32,565 nucleotides of DNA from NCBI GenBank assembly GCA_025054875.1, contig JANWYS010000019.1, positions 1 to 32,565 of the forward strand. Direction: 5' to 3'. The DNA is from Cytophagaceae bacterium (GTDB lineage Bacteria; Bacteroidota; Bacteroidia; Cytophagales; Cytophagaceae). Below, piece after piece: positions 1 through 8,688 of this stretch (positions are counted from its first letter, which is position 1; every line of letters begins with the position of its first letter). The translations under genes and the position numbers were made by a program. The notes under the pieces were generated by a model, which ran no database searches, was not told the origin of the DNA, and saw only the letters and a program-made list of their open reading frames with translations.

Positions 1-273
1 CCATTCATGCAAGTATGTAACAAATAAAAAAAGTACTATGTTTGTAAAAAAAACAACTACACTTCATACACACTTTTGGGATACTACCGATAGGTATTTA
101 GCTATAACGCAGAAACGGGATGCTCCAAAACTGTTGTGTTGAGAAATCTTAGAGCCACTTTATCAAAAACACCCAGTGCAACAGCAATCTTTGTGCTGAT
201 ACAGGGTTAGACAAAAGTTAATTCAACTCACAGATAGAATAGATTTAGCAGATGATAGTTACCTAAGAGTTGA
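1..273. other. Non-coding left edge of the window
   Basis: AT-rich sequence between the window edge and the stop of the GreA-like gene on the minus strand. I see no convincing reading frame, tRNA or strong hairpin followed by a T tract. It may hold the 3' trailer of the minus-strand operon and the end of a neighbour outside the window. Confidence 0.4.
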
Positions 274-1230
274 TTAAAACACGTCCAGGATTCTGTATTT
301 TCTATCCAGAAACATGAAAATGTCTCCTTTTTTCTTATCTGCTAATATTTGGTATAGAGGACTTAAAGTAGATACGGTGACGAAATTTGCCTCATCCATT
401 TTTATTTCGCCCACACCTGCGGAAATGAAATAATTTTGGAAATCTGTGATAACTACCGCACCAAACTTGACAACATCCAGCGGTTGAATGACTATGCGGT
501 TGAGCAGCCCTAAAGTATTAAGCCCTTCTTGTACCTGACGTGCATATACATCTCTGGTAGCTTGCATGGTTTCTCGAAACGAATCGGTCATTTCTTCATT
601 GGAGTTTTTCTCTTCATTTGCGCTTTGCTGTGCCTCATCCATGGCTTTTTTAGCAGTAGCTACAATGTTTTGCTGTATTTCAATACATTTGGCCAAAAGC
701 TCTCTTTTTAATTTCATTTTTTCTTTTGGCTCCAGGTTAATGGGCTTATTGTTGACTAATGGAATTTTTATTTCAGGTTTTTTCTTCTCAATGGGTTTAG
801 CAAGTTTTTTCTCCGATACAATTATCGTAGATTGTTTTGTTTCAGGTTTAATATCTACAACCGAAGTTTGGGATACAACACTAATTTTTTTAACGGGTGT
901 TTTTTTAGCTTCTGTTTTCGCTTTGGAAGTAGTTTTAGCCTTGCTTACGGATTTTTTTGTAGCCGACGAAGACGTTTTAGTTTTAGTTTTAGTCTTAGTT
1001 TTAACTTTTGCTTTTTCTGAAACGGCTGTTTTGGGTTTGGTAGCTTTGCTAGCGGCTTTTTTGGTCAATGTTTTTTTAGTCGCCTTAGTTTCCTTTTTGG
1101 CTGCTGTTTTCTTTGTGGTTTTAGCAGTTTTTGCCTTAGCGTTTGGCTTTGGTTTGGCACTAACTTTTGTTGACTTTTTTTTAGATGTAACAGATGTTTT
1201 ATTTTTGTTTTTAGAATCTTTTTTAGCCAT
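274..1230 (-). CDS. GreA-like coiled-coil protein with a histone-H1-like lysine-rich N-terminal tail
   Basis: The 318-residue product has three parts. Residues 1-115 are low-complexity Lys/Ala/Thr/Ser/Pro (41 lysines in the first 110 residues, including a KTKT run near 77-86), as in bacterial histone-H1-like proteins. Residues 116-170 are a Pro/Lys linker. Residues 171-318 match my memory of a roughly 150-residue Bacteroidetes family, often mislabelled 3-oxoacyl-ACP synthase, with GreA/GreB architecture: a coiled-coil hairpin (171-247) with acidic residues at its tip (NEEKNSNEEMTD), then a small beta-rich C-terminal domain ending in RKYRILDVF. Met172 falls where the stand-alone family normally starts, so the tail looks like an addition. 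Inferred role: a nucleoid- or RNA-polymerase-associated protein held on DNA by the basic tail. Only 2 nt separate it from the epimerase stop, so it is probably co-transcribed. The fusion is seen directly; the GreA relation is recognition from memory. Confidence 0.8.
   Translation of the reverse strand: MAKKDSKNKNKTSVTSKKKSTKVSAKPKPNAKAKTAKTTKKTAAKKETKATKKTLTKKAASKATKPKTAVSEKAKVKTKTKTKTKTSSSATKKSVSKAKTTSKAKTEAKKTPVKKISVVSQTSVVDIKPETKQSTIIVSEKKLAKPIEKKKPEIKIPLVNNKPINLEPKEKMKLKRELLAKCIEIQQNIVATAKKAMDEAQQSANEEKNSNEEMTDSFRETMQATRDVYARQVQEGLNTLGLLNRIVIQPLDVVKFGAVVITDFQNYFISAGVGEIKMDEANFVTVSTLSPLYQILADKKKGDIFMFLDRKYRILDVF
974..1004 (-). repeat. Hexanucleotide tandem repeat encoding the KTKT run
   Basis: About five near-perfect copies of a 6-bp unit (GTTTTA on the plus strand) encode alternating Lys-Thr in the basic tail. 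Such arrays can change length in-frame by slippage, so the tail may vary in length between strains. Confidence 0.6.
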
Positions 1231-1232
1231 AC

Positions 1233-2234
1233 CTATATGTAAAAATTACTATCGTTGCAATACAATTTACCCTGTTTCTCAAAGATTATATTAAAAGGTT
1301 CATTTTCAATGATAAAAAAACCATCCAAATCTATATAATTTATACCATAAGACAAATTATAAGCTGAAAAAATTCCTAAAGTAGTTTCAATCATACACCC
1401 CAGCATAACTTTAATACCATGATTTATAGAGGTTTGTATTTGTTTTATTGCACTATAATACCCCCCGCATTTCATGAGCTTTATATTTACCCCATGAAAC
1501 TGTTTTGCCAATAATTCTATGTTGCTATCGGCGGTGATAGATTCATCAGCTATTATTTCAAATATGCTGTTTTTTTTCAGGTAAATATATTCGTCAATTT
1601 TTTCTGAAGGCATGGGCTGCTCAAAAAATTGTATTTTTTTGTGTTTATGGGCATACATAAATTTTAACACTTGATCCGGATCGTTCCATGCTTCGTTAGC
1701 ATCTATACGCACGTAACCACGATAACGGCGAGATACTTCGTTTAGTATGTCATTTGCGTTTTCGGCGTCAATTTTTATTTTTAGAAATGCAAACCTGTTG
1801 AGTTGATGTTGCTTTATGAAAGCAGCAATGTTATCGGGTTGCATTATGGGTACACTGTATGAAGTATTGGGCTCTGCCGGAGGCCTCAATCCTAAGTACT
1901 CATGTATTTTTTTCTTGCTTGCTTTAGCTTGCGCGTGTACATATGCAGCTTCAATGGCAAATTTCAGTGCATTGGCCAATGGCAATTCTTTTAAAATGCT
2001 GTTAAGCCCATGATGTTTATATTCACTATAATATTTTTTGAAGATGTTAAACTGTTGTTCTATTAATTCAGGGGTTTCGCCATATCGTATGTTGGGAGCA
2101 GCCTCTGCCAGGCCGAAGTTAATGCCGTCGTCGTATTTTACAATATAATTTCTTTTTTCAGAAGAATTATTTCTGGAAATTTTCCAGTTGTATTTCAAAA
2201 CAAGCCTTACTGGCTCTATGCTCCATGTATGCAA
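1233..2234 (-). CDS. Dipeptide (L-Ala-D/L-Glu type) epimerase, enolase superfamily
   Basis: A 333-residue member of the muconate-lactonizing subgroup of the enolase superfamily, usual length for L-Ala-D/L-Glu epimerases. Visible active-site features: KIK at 152-154 (acid/base Lys), metal ligands Asp178 (RIDANEAW), Glu205 (FEQP) and Asp230 (ADES), the second catalytic Lys252 in NIKLMKCGG, and a DLDG motif at 302-305; a DxD at the end of the barrel contacts the substrate amino group in dipeptide epimerases. It would epimerise a dipeptide in the cytoplasm, typically L-Ala-D-Glu released during murein recycling, though the family also has other dipeptide specificities. It lies 14 nt after the PorP-like gene and 2 nt before the GreA-like gene, implying one transcript. 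Family is secure; exact substrate is not. Confidence 0.88.
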   Translation of the reverse strand: MHTWSIEPVRLVLKYNWKISRNNSSEKRNYIVKYDDGINFGLAEAAPNIRYGETPELIEQQFNIFKKYYSEYKHHGLNSILKELPLANALKFAIEAAYVHAQAKASKKKIHEYLGLRPPAEPNTSYSVPIMQPDNIAAFIKQHQLNRFAFLKIKIDAENANDILNEVSRRYRGYVRIDANEAWNDPDQVLKFMYAHKHKKIQFFEQPMPSEKIDEYIYLKKNSIFEIIADESITADSNIELLAKQFHGVNIKLMKCGGYYSAIKQIQTSINHGIKVMLGCMIETTLGIFSAYNLSYGINYIDLDGFFIIENEPFNIIFEKQGKLYCNDSNFYI

Positions 2235-2248
2235 TTTACTATTGTATG

Positions 2249-3313
2249 TTAGTGGTGTTTGGAGTGTTTTTGTACTCTATGGAAGTCCGGACAAGGTAAG
2301 CGTTTCAAAGGTTTATCTCTCTTGTTGCTTTTGTGGTATACGTATGTAATGTTTATTTCGTGAGCTCCACCGGTACGGGCTCTGGAAAGTTTGGACACTA
2401 CGAAATCATAACTATAGCCGAAACTCCAATTGTTGTATAGCCATCCTAAAGACAGAGCAAGAGATTCGTTGTTATGCAAACCTTTTTGATAACGTTTTAC
2501 GGGAATACCTCTGTACCAAACTCCGGTCATGAGTTGGTTGTAAGTGAGATAGCAACCTATATCCAACTGGTCAGATTTGCCTTGCATTTTATAATGTGCC
2601 GTAGGCGTGAGGCTCACATTGTCAGCATCGTGTAAGTAGGCCATGTGGTGTCCCACGGATATGGGTATGCGAACCCCGGTAGTCAGGGCATATTTAGTAG
2701 GTAGCTTTGCTTTATCTCCAAACAGGGATTGATTGGGTTGGTTTAAATGATGTGCTGAAAAACCACCCCACACACGCTCGCTATATCCCAATAGTCCGGC
2801 ACTTATATCGGCATAATTTCTTCGGGTAGAGGGCAATCCGATGTTACCGCTGATATTACCATTATCATCTATTTGAGACGGGTAATATAACCCATCCGTA
2901 TTTATGTATTTTGACACATAGCCACCCTGTAGTCCGGCTCTTACCGATAGTTTTTTGGTTACCGGCAATTCGTAGGAGTACAGAGCGTTTATATTGGTAA
3001 AACCAACGTTGTTTGCGCCTTCCACATCTCTTATAAACATTAAGCCCACTCCGCTGTTATATTTAGAAAAATAATTGTCTATACTGAATAATCCGGTTAT
3101 ATATTGAGCTTCTATGCTTGGCCATTGAGCTCTTGCGTGTACCATACCTCTGAGAGCGTGTTGACCACCTGCAAATGCAGGATTTTGGTAAGGGGTGACG
3201 GCATAAAATTGGGAAAACTGAATATCTTGAGCACTCAGTACATTTATACCCATCGCAAACAACCCTATAATGATTTTTAATTTGTTTGCGCACTGCTTTG
3301 TGAGTAAGTTCAT
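2249..3313 (-). CDS. PorP/SprF family type IX secretion-associated outer-membrane protein
   Basis: The mature sequence opens with QDIQFSQFYAVTPYQNPAFA, the hallmark start of the PorP/SprF family, followed by alternating beta-strand segments of an outer-membrane barrel and ending in a basic, His-rich tail. I chose the ATG at 3313 over an in-frame ATG at 3370. It gives a normal signal peptide (basic KLK, hydrophobic IIIGLFAMGINVL, cleavage near SAQ), and a TAnnTTTG box at 3358-3365 would sit inside the longer version. Family members work with the type IX secretion system and often tether type-B-sorted adhesins; in many genomes they sit beside a giant adhesin gene. No adhesin is adjacent here; the downstream genes are a dipeptide epimerase and the GreA-like protein. 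Family assignment is confident; partner and cargo are unknown. Confidence 0.88.
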   Translation of the reverse strand: MNLLTKQCANKLKIIIGLFAMGINVLSAQDIQFSQFYAVTPYQNPAFAGGQHALRGMVHARAQWPSIEAQYITGLFSIDNYFSKYNSGVGLMFIRDVEGANNVGFTNINALYSYELPVTKKLSVRAGLQGGYVSKYINTDGLYYPSQIDDNGNISGNIGLPSTRRNYADISAGLLGYSERVWGGFSAHHLNQPNQSLFGDKAKLPTKYALTTGVRIPISVGHHMAYLHDADNVSLTPTAHYKMQGKSDQLDIGCYLTYNQLMTGVWYRGIPVKRYQKGLHNNESLALSLGWLYNNWSFGYSYDFVVSKLSRARTGGAHEINITYVYHKSNKRDKPLKRLPCPDFHRVQKHSKHH

Positions 3314-3357
3314 ATTATATTTTATATCATTTAGATGACTGTGTGCAAAAAACATTC

Positions 3358-3365
3358 CAAATATA
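3358..3365 (-). promoter_or_regulatory. Bacteroidetes -7 box upstream of the PorP/SprF-like gene
   Basis: The minus strand reads TATATTTG, an exact match to the Bacteroidetes -7 consensus TAnnTTTG. It would start transcription near 3351, leaving a leader of about 38 nt before the ATG at 3313. I see no good -33 TTTG at standard spacing, so confidence is moderate. Confidence 0.45.
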
Positions 3366-3452
3366 AGCAATTATATTCAATTTATCTGCACTTGCCACAA
3401 GCAATAAATATGTTTTATTAAATTGGGCGCTTTATGTACTAATTTTAAGGCG

Positions 3453-3460
3453 TACAATTG
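3453..3460 (+). promoter_or_regulatory. Possible -7 box for the small membrane protein
   Basis: TACAATTG differs from TAnnTTTG at one base, with a TTTA at 3431-3434 (18-bp spacing) as a weak -33 element. It lies just before the ATG at 3471 and argues against the longer in-frame start at 3423. Confidence 0.3.
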
Positions 3461-3470
3461 CAAAATTTTT

Positions 3471-3929
3471 ATGCTTCGAATTCAGAAAATACTTCTTGGT
3501 ATATCCCTTTTGGTTGTTTTTGTATGTATACATTTTTGGTTTGTGGATTGCTCTACACTGTATACCAGTAACTCACAAAAAATTCAGTCTGTGCTTATAG
3601 CATTAGGCAACTGGGGCGTACAAATGGGTTTGGGACTGATATTTTATAGACAAAATAAAACAGATTTTTTGTTAGCAATATCTTATGCAGCATTCACAGG
3701 TTCGCTTGTGTTAGTACCATACTGCTGGTTGTATGTACCGCAGCGCATTAACAACACAAGTTATTTTATAGCTTCAATAGTACTAAGCACAATAGTGATG
3801 GTACTATCTTATTTTTACTGGGTCAGGAAATCGCAAATAGGCCTGCATTGGTGGGCTATATGGCTGCTACTGCTTAGTGTATCAGTGGTGGCTCAAATAA
3901 AAGTAGTCTTCGGAATATTTATTTTTTAA
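3471..3929 (+). CDS. Hypothetical five-helix membrane protein
   Basis: About 152 residues, unrecognised. The hydrophobic profile gives five likely membrane segments: ILLGISLLVVFVCIHFWFV, a second around QSVLIALGNWG, a third around LLAISYAAFTGSLVLVPYCW, a fourth around FIASIVLSTIVMVLSYFYW, and a C-terminal one from WWAIWLLLLSVSVV to the end. I prefer the ATG at 3471 because it starts directly before the first helix and after a possible -7 box; an in-frame start at 3423 would add 16 unlike residues. Short charged loops and no catalytic motif are visible. It converges on the ABC transporter gene with only 8 nt between the stops, so there is no room for a separate terminator. Function unknown. 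Confidence 0.6.
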   Translation: MLRIQKILLGISLLVVFVCIHFWFVDCSTLYTSNSQKIQSVLIALGNWGVQMGLGLIFYRQNKTDFLLAISYAAFTGSLVLVPYCWLYVPQRINNTSYFIASIVLSTIVMVLSYFYWVRKSQIGLHWWAIWLLLLSVSVVAQIKVVFGIFIF

Positions 3930-3937
3930 TGAAAAAA

Positions 3938-5722
3938 TCATACCGGTGTATCCTCTTTGTTTTGTCGTTCATAAATTTCCTTATATATACCTCCCTTCTG
4001 CATGAGTTGTTCATGGGTTCCCTCCTCAACAACTTTTCCATCATCTATTACCAATATTTTGTCGGCAAGCCTTACAGAAGATACCCGATGAGATATAATG
4101 ATAGTGGTTTTGAATTTTACATTTTGAGAGAGGTTTGTAAGTATAGTATCTTCGGTTTGTGTATCCACGGCAGACAAGCAATCATCAAGAATCAATATGC
4201 GAGGGTTTCTGATCAAAGCTCTGGCCAAAGATAATCGTTGTTTCTGTCCGCCCGAAAGTGTAATACCCCGCTCACCTATTACCGTGTCGTAGCCATCGCT
4301 CAGCTGATTAATGGTAGAAGCCAAATCGGCAAGGTGGGCAGCACGTTCTACATCTTCTACGCTGGCATAATCACGGCCAAATGCAATGTTGCTTCTGATG
4401 GTGTCTGAAAATAAAAATACATCCTGCGGTACGTACCCTATATTGTTTCTGTATACATTCAAGTCATATTCTTTCAGCGATACATTATCAATAAATATTG
4501 TGCCGGTATCAGGATCGTAAAGCCTACAGAGCAATGCCGCCAATGTACTTTTGCCCGATCCCGTGTTGCCAATGATGGCCAGAGTAGTTCCGGCCTGCAC
4601 TTCAAACGAAATATTCTTTAAGGCTTTGATACCTGTGTCGGGATAAGTAAAGCTTACATTCTGAAAACGTATATATCCTTTTATCTCTTCCGGCACATAT
4701 GTGCCGGATAAAATTTCCGATTGGGTATTCAAAAATTCGTTGATACGTTTTTGTGACACTTCTGCTCTTTGCACCAGACTGCTGATCCAACCCAATGAAG
4801 CGACAGGCCAGCTCATGCGATTCAGATAGATTATGAAAGAAGCGATACTCCCAACGGTTATGCTCCCTTCTATGGCTTCTGACCCGCCAATGTAGAGGAT
4901 GAAAATATTGCTGGCCCCTATGAGCAGCATGATGAGAGGATGAAATAAAGAATTGGTAAGAGTGAGTTGTATGGATGCTTTTTTGTAATGCTGACTTTGA
5001 ACCTTAAATTGAGCCAAAGAAACTTCCTCTTTTGCATATGATTTCAGCACGCGTATGCCTGAAAAGGCCTCTTGGACAAAAGTAGACAGTGCAGATTGCC
5101 TTTTTTGTATATTTTCCGACTGCCTCGAAATACGATTGTGTACAATGTATATAGAAGCCACCAGCAAAGGTAATGGCATGAGTGTGAATAAGGTGAGTCG
5201 GGTATTTACACTTAACATCATGGGTATTGACACGGAAAAAACAGCAACCATATTTAACGCATACATGATGCATGGCCCCAGGTATTGACGCACCTGACTC
5301 ACATCTTCAGATATGCGGTTCATGATATCGCCCGTGTTATTTTTTTTGTAAAAGCTCATTGGCAGTGACTGATAGTGGGTATATATTTCGTTTTTTAGGT
5401 CATATTCAATGTGCCTGGACATGCCTATCAATACCATTCGTTGGTAATACAGAAATACTGCTCCTACTATCGAGGTGCCTATAATGAGGGCACATAGTTT
5501 TAACAACTCCGTTTCGAATTTGTGATATAAATTTTGTTTCAACTCAGCATTAGTTTCGCCGGAATATGCCGTCACATAATTACTTATCACATCAAACACC
5601 TTAGCCGTAAGTGGTGCTACAAAAGCCGAAAACAAGTTGTTCAAAAATACCAATACCACTCCCGTAAGTATGGAATACTTGTATTTCCAAAGGTATTTGT
5701 TAAGATACATTAAGTGTTTCAA
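3938..5722 (-). CDS. MsbA-like ABC exporter (fused TMD-NBD half transporter)
   Basis: 594 residues: an N-terminal six-helix exporter domain (about 15-320), then a nucleotide-binding domain (about 350-585). Visible motifs: Walker A GNTGSGKST (385-393), Q-loop near Gln433, signature LSGGQKQR (489-496), Walker B with D-loop ILILDDCLSAVD (509-520) and the H-loop His at 545. It would homodimerise in the inner membrane and export a lipid or other hydrophobic substrate; lipid A-core flipping is the best-known role of this family, but substrate cannot be read from sequence. The residue after the Walker B Asp, usually the catalytic Glu, is Asp514, which is a conservative change. The first ATG is used; Met5 is an alternative. 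It is transcribed away from rpsO. Confidence 0.9.
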   Translation of the reverse strand: MKHLMYLNKYLWKYKYSILTGVVLVFLNNLFSAFVAPLTAKVFDVISNYVTAYSGETNAELKQNLYHKFETELLKLCALIIGTSIVGAVFLYYQRMVLIGMSRHIEYDLKNEIYTHYQSLPMSFYKKNNTGDIMNRISEDVSQVRQYLGPCIMYALNMVAVFSVSIPMMLSVNTRLTLFTLMPLPLLVASIYIVHNRISRQSENIQKRQSALSTFVQEAFSGIRVLKSYAKEEVSLAQFKVQSQHYKKASIQLTLTNSLFHPLIMLLIGASNIFILYIGGSEAIEGSITVGSIASFIIYLNRMSWPVASLGWISSLVQRAEVSQKRINEFLNTQSEILSGTYVPEEIKGYIRFQNVSFTYPDTGIKALKNISFEVQAGTTLAIIGNTGSGKSTLAALLCRLYDPDTGTIFIDNVSLKEYDLNVYRNNIGYVPQDVFLFSDTIRSNIAFGRDYASVEDVERAAHLADLASTINQLSDGYDTVIGERGITLSGGQKQRLSLARALIRNPRILILDDCLSAVDTQTEDTILTNLSQNVKFKTTIIISHRVSSVRLADKILVIDDGKVVEEGTHEQLMQKGGIYKEIYERQNKEDTPV

Positions 5723-6004
5723 GGCAGAAACTTATTGATAAATGATAAAGCAATTTATCAAATGCATAGATACAACCGAATATATCAAAAAAAGATTTCC
5801 TTAGATGACAAACTACTTTATCAAGGAAACTTTTTAGTTTGCATGGTTTACCGAATGATACCACAAAAAAGAAATGCCTGCAATGCCTGGCAAGTGAAGC
5901 AACTTACTGAGATTACAGTAATAGTAAATTGAATATACTTAACATGATAAGCATGACCCAACCACAAGTTTCAGGGTAGATTAATAGATGTTGTGCTATA
6001 TTTT
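5723..6004. other. Intergenic region between the ABC exporter and rpsO
   Basis: Divergent spacer, AT-rich. It should carry the promoter of the exporter gene on the minus strand, but I find no exact TAnnTTTG there. A weak hairpin (TTTCCTT near 5797, AAGGAAA near 5824) is followed by CTTTTT on the plus strand; with its long loop I do not call it a terminator. No convincing small gene. Confidence 0.35.
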
Positions 6005-6036
6005 TTTGTAAACAAAATAATTTATACGTACCTTTG
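6005..6036 (+). promoter_or_regulatory. rpsO promoter (-33 TTTG, -7 TACCTTTG)
   Basis: TTTG at 6005-6008 and TACCTTTG at 6029-6036, separated by 20 bp, match the Bacteroidetes primary-sigma promoter (TTTG, about 19-21 bp, TAnnTTTG). Transcription would begin near 6043, about 35 nt before the rpsO start codon. It is the best promoter in the window. Confidence 0.75.
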
Positions 6037-6077
6037 CAACTTGAATTGAAGTATGTATAAAATTAAAAAAGCGGAAA

Positions 6078-6353
6078 ATGTATCTCACTAAAGAAAAAAA
6101 AGCGGAAATATTCAAAAAAAACAGTATATCCAAATCTGAAAAAGACACCGGATCGGCGGAGTCTCAAATAGCATTGTTCACTTATCGTGTCAACCATCTG
6201 ACAGAGCACATTAAAGAAAACCCTAAAGATTTTGCATCTCGTCAAGGTTTATTAAAGCTTGTGGGTAAACGGAAACGTTTGCTAGACTATTTACAAAAAA
6301 CAGATATAGAACGATACAGGGCAGTGTTAGCCGAACATAATTTAAGAAAGTAA
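6078..6353 (+). CDS. rpsO: 30S ribosomal protein S15
   Basis: 91 residues, the normal S15 length. The family core is present: DTGSAESQIALFTYRVNHLT, the HIKENPKDFASRQGLL stretch and the RKRLLDYL helix that contacts 16S rRNA helices h20-h22. S15 binds early to the central domain of 16S rRNA in small-subunit assembly. It is preceded by a strong promoter and followed by pnp, the conserved rpsO-pnp order of many bacteria. A hairpin lies in the rpsO-pnp gap. In other bacteria S15 represses its own mRNA; nothing here proves that for this gene. Confidence 0.97.
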   Translation: MYLTKEKKAEIFKKNSISKSEKDTGSAESQIALFTYRVNHLTEHIKENPKDFASRQGLLKLVGKRKRLLDYLQKTDIERYRAVLAEHNLRK

Positions 6354-6372
6354 TTTCTCAGGCAAATGTAAT

Positions 6373-6400
6373 GAGGGGATTCTTAAGAGTTCCCTCTTTT
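6373..6400 (+). terminator. Hairpin between rpsO and pnp (attenuator or processing site)
   Basis: GAGGGGATTC pairs with GAGTTCCCTC (10 bp including two G-U pairs) around a TTAA loop, followed by TTTTGTTT. It could be an intrinsic terminator that lets some transcription through into pnp, or an RNase processing hairpin as in the E. coli rpsO-pnp intergenic region. Confidence 0.6.
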
Positions 6401-6454
6401 GTTTATCTATACACCTCATCATTAGTTACTTCTACAGCATCATTTTAAATCATT

Positions 6455-8602
6455 ATGTACCCTCAGGTAATCAGTAAAAAAATAGCCTTACAGGATGGGC
6501 GAGAAATCTGGATCGAAACCGGGAAATTAGCCAAGCAGGCAGATGGCTCTGCCGTAGTACGCATGGGCGATACTATGTTGCTGGCCACAGTAGTGTCGGC
6601 TAAAGAGGTTAAAGAGGGGGTAGATTTTATGCCTCTCTCGGTAGACTATCAGGAAAAATTTGCCTCTACAGGAAAAATACCGGGAGGTTTTTTAAAAAGA
6701 GAAGGACGCCTTTCGGACTATGAAATTCTCGTTTCGCGGTTAGTAGACCGCGCTATGCGTCCCTTATTTCCGGACGATTATCACGCAGAAACACAGGTCA
6801 ACGTCATCCTCATATCTGCCGATGTTGAAATTCTTCCCGACTGCCTTGCCGCTTTGGCAGCTTCTGCTGCTATTTCCGTATCGGATATCCCCTTCAACGG
6901 GCCAATGTCTGAGGTGCGGGTAGCCCGCATTAACGGACAATTTGTGATAAACCCCACTCAATCACAATTGAAAAATGCTGACCTGGATTTAATGGTGGGA
7001 GCGTCTGCCCAAAACATACTCATGGTAGAAGGCGAGATGAACGAAGTATCTGAAGAAGTAATGATGGATGCTTTGATTTTTGCTCATGAAGAAATCAAAA
7101 GGCATTGTGCAGTGCTCAAAGAACTGGAAGAAGCTGCCGGTAAAACTGAAAAACGAAAATACTGTCATGTAGTATCCAAACCCGAATTACAACAACTCAT
7201 GATGGAGCAGTTGTATGATAAAGTTTATGCAGCAGCCATGAAGCAAAATCCAAATAAACAACAACGTGCCGAAGCCTTCAAACAAATACTTGATGAATTT
7301 ATCGCTACGTTGCCTCCTGAACAGCAAGAGGAAGATGCTGCACTCATCAAAGCCTATTACCATAAAATAGAAAAAGAAGCCGTGCGTAATATGGTGCTTA
7401 ATGAGCGCGTTCGCCTTGACGGAAGAAAACTTGATGAAATACGTCCCATATGGGCAGAAGTAGGTTATCTTCCGGCAGCTCACGGGTCTTCTATATTCAC
7501 TCGTGGCGAAACACAGTCGCTCACCACAGTTACATTAGGAACCAAGCTTGATGAACAACAAATAGATGGAGCAATTTTTACAGGTTTCAACAAGTTCATG
7601 TTACACTACAACTTTCCGGGTTTCTCCACAGGTGAAGTAAAGCCCAACCGCGGTCCGGGAAGGCGTGAAGTAGGACACGGAAACCTCGCCTACAGGGCAC
7701 TGAAAAAAGTGATGCCTCCCGATGAGGAAAATGCCTATACCGTACGTGTAGTATCAGACATACTCGAGTCTAATGGATCTTCATCAATGGCCACCGTATG
7801 TGCAGGATCGTTAGCCCTCATGGATGCAGGTGTAAAAATAAAATCTGCAGTATCAGGAATAGCCATGGGACTAATATCCGACAGCAAAACCGGAAAATGG
7901 GCTGTGCTTTCTGATATATTGGGCGATGAAGACCATCTGGGAGATATGGATTTTAAAGTGACGGGCACCGAACTCGGGCTCACTGCCTGCCAAATGGATA
8001 TGAAGGTTGAAGGTCTTTCCAGAGAAATATTGTCTTATGCTTTACAACAAGCTAAAGCCGGACGCGCACACATATTAAAAGAAATGAACAAAGTTATCTC
8101 CGCGCCAAGAGAAGATTACAAACCTAATGCTCCACGAATCGTAAACTTACGCATACCTAAAGACATGATAGGAGCCGTAATCGGTCCGGGGGGTAAAGTA
8201 GTGCAAGATATACAAAAAGCATCCGGTGCTATTATCGTAATTGATGAAGCAGAAGATGCCGGAGTAGTAAACATATATGGTAAAGATAAAAATGCACTCG
8301 AGAAAGCCATGTCAATGGTTAAAGCCATAGTAGCCATTCCTGAAGTGGGAGAAACATACGTAGGAAAAGTAAAGTCCATACAACCTTTCGGAGCTTTTGT
8401 CGAATTTTTACCCAACAAAGATGGTTTGTTACATATATCTGAAATAAAATGGGAACGACTTGAATCTATGGATGGCGTACTCGAAATAGGAGAAGAGATA
8501 AAAGTGAAACTTATAGAGATAGACAAAAAAACCGGTAAATTCAGGCTTTCAAGAAAAGCACTATTGCCTAAACCGGAAAAAAATCAAATTTCCGACAATT
8601 AA
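6455..8602 (+). CDS. pnp: Polyribonucleotide nucleotidyltransferase (PNPase)
   Basis: 715 residues, full family length. It has two RNase PH-like domains (about 10-230 and 315-550) joined by a helical linker, then a KH domain ([20 protein letters not shown]) and an S1 domain ([18 protein letters not shown]) at the C-terminus. Second-core signatures such as [37 protein letters not shown] and the [19 protein letters not shown] stretch are intact. The enzyme trims RNA 3' to 5' phosphorolytically as a ring trimer in the cytoplasm and can add 3' tails in reverse. It follows rpsO after about 100 nt and is followed by rpoD after 86 nt. Confidence 0.97.
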   Translation: MYPQVISKKIALQDGREIWIETGKLAKQADGSAVVRMGDTMLLATVVSAKEVKEGVDFMPLSVDYQEKFASTGKIPGGFLKREGRLSDYEILVSRLVDRAMRPLFPDDYHAETQVNVILISADVEILPDCLAALAASAAISVSDIPFNGPMSEVRVARINGQFVINPTQSQLKNADLDLMVGASAQNILMVEGEMNEVSEEVMMDALIFAHEEIKRHCAVLKELEEAAGKTEKRKYCHVVSKPELQQLMMEQLYDKVYAAAMKQNPNKQQRAEAFKQILDEFIATLPPEQQEEDAALIKAYYHKIEKEAVRNMVLNERVRLDGRKLDEIRPIWAEVGYLPAAHGSSIFTRGETQSLTTVTLGTKLDEQQIDGAIFTGFNKFMLHYNFPGFSTGEVKPNRGPGRREVGHGNLAYRALKKVMPPDEENAYTVRVVSDILESNGSSSMATVCAGSLALMDAGVKIKSAVSGIAMGLISDSKTGKWAVLSDILGDEDHLGDMDFKVTGTELGLTACQMDMKVEGLSREILSYALQQAKAGRAHILKEMNKVISAPREDYKPNAPRIVNLRIPKDMIGAVIGPGGKVVQDIQKASGAIIVIDEAEDAGVVNIYGKDKNALEKAMSMVKAIVAIPEVGETYVGKVKSIQPFGAFVEFLPNKDGLLHISEIKWERLESMDGVLEIGEEIKVKLIEIDKKTGKFRLSRKALLPKPEKNQISDN

Positions 8603-8619
8603 CGTTTTTATATTTATCA

Positions 8620-8627
8620 TACATTTG
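8620..8627 (+). promoter_or_regulatory. Probable rpoD promoter -7 box
   Basis: TACATTTG matches TAnnTTTG exactly and lies 61 nt before the rpoD ATG, just after the pnp stop. A -33 TTTG at the expected distance is not evident, so this may be a weaker or alternative promoter besides readthrough from pnp. Confidence 0.5.
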
Positions 8628-8688
8628 TAAACTTTGTCGCAACCTATTACGTTACAATATAAAGTTATAAAATTTTTGACCATCAGAG

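Noticed and set aside
566-1294. Long open frame on the plus strand opposite the lysine-rich gene
   Set aside because: It is the mirror of the low-complexity Lys/Ala codons (giving Phe/Leu/Val runs). The minus-strand frame has a recognisable C-terminal domain; this one does not.
5714-5932. 72-codon plus-strand frame between the ABC exporter and rpsO
   Set aside because: No promoter, no family resemblance, and unlike codon use; it starts inside the exporter gene.
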